Below are positions 13,601 through 26,591 of a DNA stretch of 64,000 nucleotides, piece by piece. The notes below the pieces were generated by a model. The model did not search any database. It saw only the letters and a program-made list of their open reading frames with translations, and was not told the DNA's origin. The DNA is from Bimastos eiseni. Lineage: Eukaryota > Annelida > Clitellata > Crassiclitellata > Lumbricidae. The translations under genes and the position numbers were made by a program. Within the stretch, counting starts at the first letter, position 1. Every line of letters starts with the position of its first letter. Location: positions 31,791,032 through 31,855,031 of the forward strand of contig OY365814.1 of the NCBI GenBank assembly GCA_959347315.1. The letters are read 5' to 3'.

Positions 13601-16600
13601 TCTGTTCACAAGATTTAGCTTTAAATGCAAAACATAGAGTTACTAATTATAATATGGGTTCTGATCATTTTGCCTGTTTAACTAATATAAATGAAGAAAT
13701 AATTATAGAAAATAATTTGAGTATGCATGTATGGAAATTAAATAAAGCTAATTGGAAAGAATACAAGGAAAATACTAAATTGGCTATAACAACTGAAATT
13801 TTGGATAATCAAAGCATAGATAATAAATATAATAATATAGTGCAATGTATTACTGATACAGCCAAAAAAGTTATACCTTATAAGAAATTAAATTCTAAAA
13901 ATATTAATAAACAACAAAAGAAATTTAAACCATTGCCGTATTGGAATGATAAATGTTCAGAAGCTATTTATAAAAGAAATCAACATAGGAATAAAATGAA
14001 GAAAACTAAGGAGCTTGGAGATTATAGTGGTTTATAGATGTATAAAAATAATAATTGTAGGTTTAATATTATAATTCATAATATCTTATAATTATGTTAT
14101 AATTAAATTACATTGTTAAATAATAATGGAATCTATAACAACACATAAGGAAGAAAGAAGACAAATAGACTAAAGAAAGAAAGAAAACAGAAAGACTAAA
14201 GAAAGAAAGAAAATAGAAAGACTAAAGAAAGAAAGAAACAGAAAGACTAAAGAAAGAAAGAAAACAGAAAGATAAATGATTAAAACTATATACGAAATTG
14301 AACTGAAATGTAACAAATTTTAAAGACGTCAACGGCCTGTGTTGCTATAGGATGTCGTTAAACTGTTGAATAATAAATAGTGCTCTGGATGGAAAGTTTT
14401 GCGGAAATATAATTTAGACACCTTTAAAACTGTGCTCATTTACTCTACATATTCGAGGAACTAAACAAACATTGGAGTTTTCTAAGTTGCCGCTCGTAAT
14501 TAACCCATTAATGCCCAACTTTTTTGTTCTGCAAAATATTTTCAATTTTGGCTATATCCAATGACTTTAGATCATATCTCGATTACTTTTGGTCATTTTT
14601 CATTACCCTTTATTTTTATGCAGCTTTGAAGTTTGATCCCATATATGGGATTGTAGGCACGAATGATGGCATCAACTTCTAGGCCAAACAATATGATAGG
14701 GGCCGTTCACATATTATATAACGCTTAACATATCAATTTTTGGCCCACCCCTACCCCTAATAACGTTATATAACAACAGCTGTGACCCCCACCCCTATAG
14801 TATATAACAGATATGCTGGATATAGACCTGAACATCCTGCTGTCAATACATGTGATGACGTGGAACAGTGGTCTAACCAACTGATCATCAGGATTCCAAG
14901 CAATTATCGCATTCTGTTGCTGTCGACACGAGAAGTGTGGCTTCCCTTTTGCCACGCATAGGCCTACCTATAGTAGAGCTGCCGCACACAAACTGAATAA
15001 TGTCATCAAAGAATAGCTGAAACAAACTGACAGCTGACATTCCTGTTCAAGTAACCTTGGGTTACTGGCTGACCATTCAAGGAAATGTGATTATACTGGC
15101 AGATTACGCCTGCACCAACTTTGAAGCTGTTGGCGTTCTTGATGCTCTTGTTGTGCTTTGCATACGTGTGTTGGTTTCAGGAACTTCATCATTGTCTGAA
15201 TCACTGTGTAGCTCACGTTCGACGTTGCCTAGGCCTATGTCTTGCCTATCAGTTCCATCAAGTGTTGTCGCAACAGCTTCAGCTAGCTGTGTTGGATGGC
15301 TGTGTGGATAATAGAACTGGCTAATTTGACAAGTTGTTCATGGAGCCCTTCCTCATCACCACTGTCATCAGTTATGTCCCCAACATCCGGTAGAGCAATT
15401 ATATTATAATCCCGTAGGGAATTGATCGGATAACTAGAGCTCACGTAAAACCCTACTTCATTAACCTGGTGTGTGGCTACATCAGAAAGTTTTTTAAAAA
15501 ACACCGTTTTCCAAGTATGAGATCATTCATTCACTTTGCAACCATATCGTGAACATAAAATGCATTTTGGAGCGCATAAAAAGCATGGTTTGCAGACTAG
15601 GAAGTAGGTGGAGGCTCTTGTGCCTACAATCCCAAATATGGGATGGGGCTACTGACACCCAACTGACACTAATTAAACCATTATCTGCATAAATGGTGTT
15701 TACCTTATTACTAAAATACATTTCTCCAACCAATAAATAAGTTACTTTTGTTTAACAAGAAATGAGGTAATAATGCTAAATTTTTCAAGCAACCATATTG
15801 GCAGAAAATGAATTTGAAATATGTATCAAGATGTGACGTCACTGAGCCATAAAATATAAAAACTCTGCTGGATGTAAATTTATTTTCTGGAAGAACAAAT
15901 GTCAGTTAGTGAATCAACATCAAAATTATTTGTTACTTTTTGATGTTGCAGTCTTTTTTAACAATTTCTAGTGCCATCCCATATATGGGATTGTAGGCAT
16001 TAATGGGTTAAGAGCACATAAAAAATACCAAAATTGAAAACAATAACACTCCCTCAAATACTTTACCAGTCATAGAAGATATTGAAGTTCTTAATGAAAG
16101 TTTTTCGTTGAAAGAATTGATAGACGCCATCAGTAATTCTAAATGTGGTAAATCACCAGGCGATGACAAAGTTCCATATGACTTTCTTCAGCATTTTCAC
16201 AAAAATGCCATTAAGACATTGCTAGCATTCTACAATAAGATTTGGATAGAAAGTGATTTAACCCAGATAATTGGCACCATGCAATTATACTTCCATTTCT
16301 TAAACCTGACAAAAGCGCTGCTAACCCTCATTCATATCGACCAATTTCGTTAACATCGACTATTTGTAAAGTTATGGAAAGACTTGTGACAAATAGATTG
16401 CAGTGGTTTGTGGAAAAAAATAAAATCCTCTCAAATAAACAAGGTGGATTCAGAAAAAACAAAAATACTATTGACCAAATTCTTAAATTACAGGATAGTA
16501 TTTTTTTTAAATAAAAAAAATGAGGAAGGCGTATTAGTGATATTTATTGATTTTGAACGTGCATTTGACATGTTGCATATTCCTACATTATTGAAAAAAA

Positions 16601-19600
16601 ACTCATAAATATGGAAGTTACAGGAAAAACATATAATTTGATTTTAAACTTTTTATCCAACAGAACATTTAAAGTCAAAATTGCAGATTCCTTTTCTGAC
16701 GAATACATTTTAGAAAATGGCACACCTCAGGGTCCATTATATTACCTCTGTTATTTCTTATTGTGATTAATGGCATACCTAATGGAATAGAAGGGGTAGA
16801 GATGACATTGTTTGCTGATGACAGTTCAATTTATGCAGGTCATCGAAATAAAAAATAAATTACAAAACAAAATTCATCTGTCATTAAATGCAGTTGACGA
16901 ATGGTGAAATAAAAGCGATTTTCAAATCTCTATAAATAAAACTGTTGGGGTTTTGTTTGCTAAGAAACGTATGATCTCAAATATTAATATAATAGCAGGG
17001 AGTGCATCTATAAAAATTGAAAAAACAGCTAAGTTTCTTGGAGTCAATTTACTATAAATTATCATGGAAACCACATATAGAATATGTGTTAATCAAGTGT
17101 AAAAACCGCATGAATTTGATGAGAGCAATATCAGGTAATAGCTGGGGAGCTTCGAAAAAGCCTTATTTAATATTTATGGAGCCCTTATTAGATCAGTCAT
17201 TGCTTACGGTGATGTAGTTTACTCCTCAGTCACTAAGTCATAATTGGATAGATTGTCATCTATTCAAACTGAAGCGCTAATATTAAGTTGTGGTGGTGCT
17301 AAAGGTACATCAGCCTCCGCACTTCAAAATGAATGCAGAGAAATGCCCTTAAAAATGAGAAGATTGCAAAATTCCCTAAAATTAGGTGCAAAAATATTGG
17401 GATGTCCAGATCATCTAATCAGACCTACATATGAACATCATTGGACAAATGATTCATATCTGGACATAGGGATGAATCTACGTACACACGAACAAACAGC
17501 TTTTTCTATTATTTGAACCAATCTTTTCAAGCTTCAAATTCCCTATTAATCCTCCTTGGTTAAATAGTGATATTAAAGTTGATCTTAGCCTTAAAAAATC
17601 GCTAAATAAGAAATTAGACAATTTGGAATTTATTCGTCTTTTTTCATTGGAACATATTGACAAATATCATCACTATATACACACATGTACACTGATGGAT
17701 CTAAAGCTGATGACTTAGTTGCTACTGCATATACAATCCCATCCTTAAAGATAGATAAACAAGTCCGTCTCTGTAATGATTCTTGTATATGTGCCGCTGA
17801 ATTAACGTAATTAAAGCACAGAAATACTACTAATGCCTTCACTTTTAAAAAAGTGATATACGGATATAGAGAGAAGCCAGTAGTTAGTTTAGCCGTTATC
17901 ATTCGAGTTATATGTAGGTATAATTTTCATTATATCGTCTGTTCAATCAATCAATCAGTTCTTTATTTATTATGAACGGAAGACAAAAGAAACATACTCA
18001 GACAATCAGAGTATGCGGAAGTAATTAATATGAATATAAATAATATGAAACTGCAGTTAACAATGGGATTATATTGAAAACTCTGAGGCTTTGGGCGTAG
18101 CTTCAGACCAACGATTTAGACGTTTGGAATTTGCGATTACGATTCGGTGCGTTACAGTAATAAACACTGTTGTCATTCCCTATACTTTAAAGTGCCATTC
18201 GAAAGCCGCACCCAGGGCACCAGCTTATTGACGAGCGGCTCTCTAATATCGCCCTATTGATTGTCTCTTTCAACAGACTGTTCGACATATCGTTAGATCA
18301 CGCCGTTCCATCAAATCAGCTGACAACAAGCGCCTACGGAATCGAATCCTGTCTCTGTCCTAAACCGTTTTCCGGTCTCTCCTGTCAGGTAAGTAACTGA
18401 ATGAACATGAAACAAGACCAGTGCGAATTTCACAGAGTATTGGTTGGATCCTTGACTGAGGCAGTTACTTACTGTGTTGGGACCTTGAGCAAGTCACCGC
18501 TGGTGTTACTCGGTGCAATTGAAGAAATTCTGTCGTATTGTCAATGGTGCATGTCAGAATTATAACGGTGGGCAAGGTCAGGCTGTTGGAAGATTTAATT
18601 ATTAGACATATAGGTTATTATTAAGCACCTATGTGTTTGTGTATATATGTATGTGTATGCATGTGTGTATGTATGCTTGTATGTTTGTTTGTAAGTGTGT
18701 TGTACTTGTATTTGTGTGTGTGTATATGTTCATATGCATGTATTTCTTGAGTCTAGACATTTGATATCGTACCCTTTTGATCACAATCGCAAGCTTAAAT
18801 CATGTTGAATTTAGATAAAAAAAACGTTAATTAAAAGCAAAATTCAACTACCGTTAGAGTTTTTCAAACTTTTCTCAATATCTCAGTGCTTGGCCCCTCA
18901 CTCTGGAATACGCTCTTGTTGGCGTTGCGCATGCCGTCCAGGATGGATGGATCCAGAGTTTAACGAAAGCTTATGACAACAGAGGCTGTTACCGTCGACA
19001 GAAATATGCTTGGTATATTACAGCATTTACAGCTTTTGTCGCCCTTGATCTACTCAGTCTCTGATTCATTTCATACTCGACTTAAAACTGTTCTTTTCAG
19101 GTTTGCTGTGTTCGGTAGCAGCCTTTTATGGGCGTTTTGTACATATTCGTAATGAATGAATGATTCGTAGGGCAGAAGAACTCAATGTAGTTCTACGTTA
19201 CCTGCATCCTGCCGTAAATGAAAGTATTTAATTTATAACGTTGGCGAAATATGTTTTACGGGTGTGCAAGAACGACATTTAATTATCGAACAGTATGTCA
19301 TGTTTCGTGTTTAGGATCCGCTCGATGGATATTACCGTCACAGACCAGATGTGGTTAATGTTACCATTGATCCAATCGACTTAATCGGAAAGGTTGAGCC
19401 TTGTCTGTGTCACGGACGAAGCAGAACATGTGAAAAGGAGACAGGAAAGTGCCTGGTGAGTGGCAACTGAATGGGGAGCCAGTGTGAAGTATCTGAGATA
19501 AACGTAACTATTATGACCAATATTGGGAACAAACCCAACCACTGTTCGCAATCTGACAGCGCTAGTCCCAAGACTGGATAAAGGAGGAGGGCAACGATAA

Positions 19601-22600
19601 TTATCCCAGTTACCAAACAGTGTCGTTAAACTGAAACTTCTACTACTGCCATATGGGGCACCTCCAATAAGAAGGGCTGGGCAGGTTTTTATGAACAAGA
19701 GTTTTAGGAACAGGATTTTTAGGAACAGGGTTTTTTGGAACAGACTGAAACCTCGAATAATGTGAAAGTCCAGGTACTCTGAGCATCCATGCCATCTGTC
19801 AGCTGTCGATGTAAATCCGTTGTCTGGTTCCACGCTTGTGCGTGGGCCCTCCACTGGCGACTCTTTCAGCTTAATGTTCATTGTTCTGCCTAACTGATGA
19901 AGAATATTCGTACGAAATGACATTTAACAACATATAGGCCATTGCAGAGAGCGCCTCTGAGTAGGTATCTTGAAGGTGCGCTATATAAATGTTCTATTAC
20001 GTTACATCACGACAAAGGAGTTGATTGGATTACTTCCAGAAATAAACCTGAGCAATTACCCATTACTTCTTCCAAGAAATCGATGTCCGGATAAACATCA
20101 ATGTTTTATTTTTGACACAAACAGCTCTTTCAACGGTGGCATCTAAAATGGAGGACATTATCCTCGGCCGATTGACCTTCATTTGCTTTGTGATAACCAC
20201 ATTGTAGAAGTATTCATGCTGTGTCCTCATTAGAGAATTGTCCAATCAAAATACAATATGCCAATGATGAATCATTTTCCAAACTAACTGTGTTCCACAG
20301 AACGGTAAAGTCCCGGGAGGTGAAGACAAGGGTTCCGCGGAAATCTTTAAAGTGCGAGCAAATGGAGGCTATTTGCGTAACATCTGTGTATAACTTTAAC
20401 TACTTTATACGAATGAGAATTCATATGTCATTGTCATTGATATTTGTGTTGATATTATTCTAATCTAAACGCTTGATTGACTGCATTCTCAAGCGTTTAA
20501 AATTACAACAGAATATGTTTGGTTTTAGACTGTGTTCCGCCTTAAAAGGTTTCCACGGCCAAATAGATTGGGGAACGCTAGCGTAGGCTAGAGAGTTTTA
20601 AAGTCGTCTTTCGATTAACTTGTATACTCTCTAACTGTTTTAATTTGCCACGAACAGTACTTTCAACAATGGAGTACATTATCCTCGGCCGATTTCGCTT
20701 GTCTTGACCTTCATTTGATTTGTGATAACCACACTGTTGAAATAATTTGCTAGAAATCGATTCCAATTTGATTTTTGTGTGCTTAGAACTGCGCGGACAA
20801 CACAGAGGGCGATCATTGCGATGTATGTCGCATTGGATTCTACAACGCACATCGAGGCAACAACGGCGTCTTGCAATGCCAACCATGTGGATGTCCGTCT
20901 TTCGATCCCAGAACGAAGTATTATAAATGCTGTGTCTTCATTAGATAATTGCCCAATTAAAATACGATATGATAATGATGAGTCCGATGTTGAGTACGCG
21001 CATATGTGTGTTCCGCGGAACCCGTGGTTCCGTGAGGTGAAGACAAGGGTTCCGCGGAAAACTTTCAGAGTAATTAACACCTGTGTATATCTTTATATGA
21101 AAGAGAATTCATAATGTCATTGTCATCGATATTTCTGTTGCTATTATTCTAATCTTGGCCTAAACCTGTGATTGTCTTCATCCTCAAGTGATTATACCTA
21201 AAGCAGAATATGTTTGATTTTGGTGTTCCGCAAAATATCATAGGTCAAAAGGGTTCTACAACCAAATAGATTGGGGACGCAAGCATTGATGGTTTTTATG
21301 TTGTCTTTCGATTGATTTTTATCCTTTTTAAATTTTTTTTGATGTACAATCTTCTGTCAGATTCTTTTCAGTCGAACTTCAGACTATTCTCCAAATTCCT
21401 TTTCAGTAATGATCTTTCGTGTGAGAAATAATTTAACAGATGAAATTATCTGTAAGATTGTGTGTTTTGCCAGTTTCAGTCCAACCTGTGTTCCAAATGG
21501 TCATCGCAATGGTTACGTTTGTGATGCCTGTCAGAAGGGTTACGCTGGAACAAAATGTGAAAGGTAAGCGTAATCATAATCTTCTCTTAATTACTGTCAT
21601 TGTTTCACTTATTTAAAGCGCCACTATCTAAAGACTTTTTCATCATCATCATCATCACCGTCATCATCATCATCATCATCATCACCACCATCATCACCGT
21701 CATCATCAGCGCCGCCATCTTCATTTCCATCACCTTAATTTCCGATACCATTATCGCCATCATCAGCACTGCTCTCTGAATTGTATTTTGATCATCGATA
21801 TTAATAGTTATAGATTACTATGTTTGAAATATCCTCAAGAGTAGTTTCACATAACTGGTCTTATCTACCTGTTACTGAATCCAGGTGTGCTTCTGGTTAC
21901 TATGGCAACCCGATGGACGTCGGAGGCTGCCAGCCATGCCTCTGTCACGCGTCCGGGTCACGTGAAGACCGCTGTGATTCAATGACGGGACAGTGTACGT
22001 GTCACGTGGGCATCACCGGACGAACGTGTGACACATGCCAATCAAATTACATGATCGTCGATGGAACGTGTCGCTGTTAGTAACGGTTTCTTAGTAACGG
22101 TTTCTTAGCAACGATCTCTTGGTAACTGTTTCTTAGTAACGGTTTCTTAGTAACGGTTTCTTAGTAACGGTTTCTTAGTAACGGTTTCTTAGTAACGGTT
22201 TCTTAGTAACGGTTACTAGAAGTCTTAGAAGAGTTTACGAGGCCCTTTGAAGCTTTGAAGCTAGATTCGAAAACGTATCCCATTGCAGTATTTGATTCAA
22301 ATCGGAAGTGACGTCACTCTCTTAAAATCGAAAGTGACGTCATTCTATTCAAATCGAAGGTGATGTCACTCGATTAAAATCGAAAGTGACGTCACTTGAT
22401 TCAAATCTAAAATGGCGTCACTCGTATCTGTTTGTGATATCGTTGTCATTGTTGTGTCATACTTAACATCTTTTTAAAACATGTTTTATGAATTATTTCC
22501 TATCCTATGCTGTCATCAATTTTGAGTCTTTAGCGCCATTTTGTGCATTAAATCATTGCCCGATTATATTATTTCAGCTCCATGTTTACTAAGATAGCGA

Positions 22601-25600
22601 TTGATTATTATTATTCCACAGTTTAACGTCGTCGTATGACATCAATGGTCGTTGACTACAATTTGAAACATATACCATACAGTGATAATAAATTCATAGC
22701 GTCCAAACGACATAATTCATAACTGTCTGAACTTTAGACTAATGTTCATTGTTTTACACATAAATAATAACGGATTAACATCATCTATAGTACATGTCAT
22801 GTGGTATCTCATGCAAATTTAACAATATTTGCATCAATAAATGTGCAAAATGAAGCAAATGAAAGCAGGAAGTTAGCGATTGATTGGAATTGGCTGAGAC
22901 AAATATAGCATCGTAATGAAAGGATTTTAAGGTGTCTAAATGTAGCAATGTTAGATATATAGGTATGAATCTTAAGGTCTTTGATGTATCGTAACGATTG
23001 ATAGGAACTTTTATTAATCCACAGTTTAACGTCGTCATATGACATCTATGGCCGTTGACAACAATTTGAAACATTTAAAGTACAGTGAAAATAAATTCAT
23101 AGCGTCAGAAAGACACCATTTAAAACTTTCTGAATTTAAACTGTCATTAGTATTCATTGCTGTACAACATAAATAATAATGGTATTAATAACATCAATAA
23201 TACATGTAATATTGTATTTCATGCAAATGTAACAATATTTGCATTAATATTTGCATCAAGAAATCTTCAAAATAAAACAAAATAAAACAAAATAAAATAA
23301 AACAAATTGTGTATGACCAATTTCTATGTACATTTTTTAATCGTCAAACTTTTAAAAAATCTTTTACCATGGCGCAATTGCAGTTGTACTGCCGAGAGCA
23401 ATTGTTCGCGAAGTACTTGCTCAATGCCCCGATACAGTGACTCCCCGGACGAGGGTTAAACCCGCTCGCTCAGCGCATACTAAACGCTACGGGCTGACCG
23501 CTCTAACCGATCGGCCACTGTGATTATATGGATCATGCGCTGAACGGATAAATTTATACCGTAGAAGAAAATAATTGCGGTAGGCCTATATAGAAGGAAT
23601 GGAGGTGTAAAAAATACGGTGAAGAGAGAATACAATAATAAGCGCAAATAATACTTCAGTAATATTGGACAATCTTAGTCATAAGTTGTTCAAAATATGG
23701 CTTATGGGGTAAATCAACGGGTGACAAGTTGCATGTACAACCAAACGATAGCGTGCTCTAACGAAGTTTATCACTAAATTCTAGCCATCTAGCAATCATT
23801 TCATTGCCAACGCTAGGTATTCCACACAATGGAAGAAATCTGGTGCCCAGAATCCCTTTGGCCATTTTTTCTATTGATGGGAGTTAGCGAAGCCACTTCA
23901 AGCTACGAATACGAATCCTTATTATAGGATAGGTATCACGTATTAATTTCAGAGACACACCACTTTGATGTTGGCCCTTCGACCGAGATGCGATAAAGTA
24001 ATATGATTCGGAGGTCTTATATAGCGTCGGTCGACATCTTAAAACAATGCGCTCAATGGCTCATCTTACTGCGCTAATAACTATTAAATTTAAGTCATTC
24101 ATAGAAAGGTTTATTCGTAATAAGAAATAAATGAATATAATGCAATTTATTATTAAGCCACTTATCATATATATTATGATATAACATGTAATTAGCCAGT
24201 TTTCCGTCACAGCCTATGCAATCAATTGTTAACATGTATCGCAATCTACCGACGCTCTGGTTAGTAAGACGACGACGGCGTCAAATCTTAAGCGCCGCGC
24301 CCCAGCATTATTAACGTTAGCAATACTCAGAGGAAGTTTGGTCGAATCCGGTACCAATGGAGTGGGGGTCTTAGAATGGGTAGACTACATGGGGTATTAG
24401 GTATAGCTGAAGAATACATTTTGAACATCAATAAGTCGAAAGTATATTTTAGTGTAGATTGGAGCCCTGTAACTGCTGTCTAAATCCATGTTTCATCATT
24501 AGAATGGGTGTGCTTAACCTACTCTGACCTTCTATGCAAATATGAATTCTTTTTGCGCCTGCAAAATTTCATTTATTAATATTAGTAGTAATAGTGGCAA
24601 TAGAACCCGTGGAGGTTACTTTTTTGGCCCACACTGAACGTTACGGGCTGACCGCTCTAACCGATCGGCCACCATCCCACATATTAATTTTTTTTTAAAT
24701 GTTCCAAGGAAATAAGACGGATCAGTTCAAAATTGTCAGAATTTATTGATTTGTGAAGACTAGATCACCTTTAATTTCATTATTTAACCAAGGAGGACCT
24801 ATTGAAGCTTGAAATGAGCGTTTTAAGAAATAGAAAACACTGTTTGTGTGTGTGTGGATTCGTCCCTATGTCCAGATATGAATCATTTGTCCAATGATGT
24901 TCATATGTAGGTCTGATTAGATGATCTGGACATCCCAATATTTTTGCACCTAATTTTAGGGAATTTTGCAATCTTCTCATTTTTAAGGGCATTTCTCTGC
25001 ATTCATTTTGAAGTGCGGAGGCTGATGTACCTTTAGCACCACCACAACTTAATATTAGCGCTTCAGTTTGAATAGATGACAATCTATCCAATTATGACTT
25101 AGTGACTGAGGAGTAAACTACATCACCGTAAGCAATGACTGATCTAATAAGGGCTCCATAAATATTAAATAAGGCTTTTTCGAAGCTCCCCAGCTATTAC
25201 CTGATATTGCTCTCATCAAATTCATGCGGTTTTTACACTTGATTAACACATATTCTATATGTGGTTGCCATGATAATTAATAGTAAAAATTGATTCCAAG
25301 AAACTTAGCTGTTTTTCAATTTTTATAGATGCACTCCCTGCTATTATATTAATATATGAGATCATACGTTTCTTAGCAAACAAAAGCCCCACAGTTTTAT
25401 TTATAGAGATTTGAAAATCGCTTTTATTTCACCGTTCGTCAACTGCATTTAATGACAGCTGAATTTTGTTTTGTAATTTATTTTTTATTTCGATGACCTG
25501 CATAAATTGAACTGTCATCAGCAAACAATGTCATCTCTACCCCTTCTATTCCATTAGGTATGCCATTAATCACAATAAGAAATAACAGAGGTAATATAAT

Positions 25601-26550
25601 GGACCCTGAGGTGTGCCATTTTCTAAAATGTATTCGTCAGAAAAGGAATCTGCAATTTTGACTTTAAATGTTCTGTTGGATAAAAAGTTTAGACTCCAAT
25701 TATATGTTTTTCTTATAACTCCCATATTTATGAATTTTTTTAATAGCGTTATGTTCCTAGGAAATATCTAATATAATGTATTATAGCATCGGAATCAACG
25801 GATTTAAAGGTGTCTAAATATAACAATGTTAGAGGTAGGTTTTGTGTATTACATTTTCTGGTGTTTCAACCGTCTGTGTGTTTGTGTCGATGTTTCCTCA
25901 GCCTGTGATGAGGGATGTACTAGTGAGTTGATGTCCTCTCTTCGAGGTATTACCAGTTCCATGGATGGCTTCAATTCAACGGCAGCCGCTCTTCTGCCAT
26001 GGGCTCGGCTCATCAACATGGAGCACACAGCCAACACCCTTCAGGTAGTTCACCAGTTGGACGAACAGCCTGATAAATTAATCTAATCTAGGATAATCAG
26101 GTGACCTCTCTATGGCACCCTGACTCGAATCTTCGCTAGATTAGTATCGACGTGCCAATCCCTCTAACTTAAAGCAGCTCGGTAGTGAGGCTTTCCAATA
26201 GCTCAATAGAAATTTTGCTTGTGTGATTAAGATTATGGTACAGCGGAAACGAGGATAGTGATCGTTCACATTTTGTATCGGTCATAGGTTCTCTCTGTCC
26301 GTCTGTCTCTCTGTCTGTCTCTCTGTCTCTGTCTCTGTCTGTCTCTCTTTCTTTCTCGTTTTTTTTCTCTTCCCCTCTGTCATCTCTGTCTCTCCCTGGT
26401 ACTCATTGGTACGTGTTGATACTCATTGGAACTCACCATGGTACTCACAATGGTGCTAGCAGGTTCTCTTTTGTGCTCATTCTTAATCGTTGGAACTCGT
26501 TGGCGCCGTTGGTAGGCCTACTCATTGGCACTCTGATACGCATTTGTTTA

Positions 26551-26591
<41 letters not shown>

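Larger units (their letters stand above)
11178..17860 (+). mobile_element. LINE retrotransposon (RNase H-bearing, APE type), degraded, with a piggyBac-like insertion
   Basis: It has ORF1 with three zinc knuckles (11178-12973), an ORF2 start with an APE-type endonuclease (13033-14037), reverse transcriptase remnants (16020-17220) and an RNase H start (YTDGSK near 17690). An RNase H next to an APE endonuclease points to the I/R1-like group rather than CR1 or Jockey. It lies in intron 10 in the sense orientation of the laminin gene. It is interrupted at 14504-16007 by another element, carries several frame breaks and looks truncated at its 5' end. Confidence 0.88.

Noticed and set aside
11237..14037. 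LINE frames considered as host genes inside intron 10
   Set aside because: Zinc knuckles, APE endonuclease motifs and RT remnants identify a retrotransposon; there are no introns and base use differs from the laminin exons.
19381..19923. 180-codon minus-strand frame
   Set aside because: It crosses exon 12 on the opposite strand and a family B repeat, with no domain or codon signal.
20779..21114. 111-codon plus-strand frame overlapping exon 13
   Set aside because: It reads exon 13 in a non-laminin frame and runs into the hAT-like repeat.
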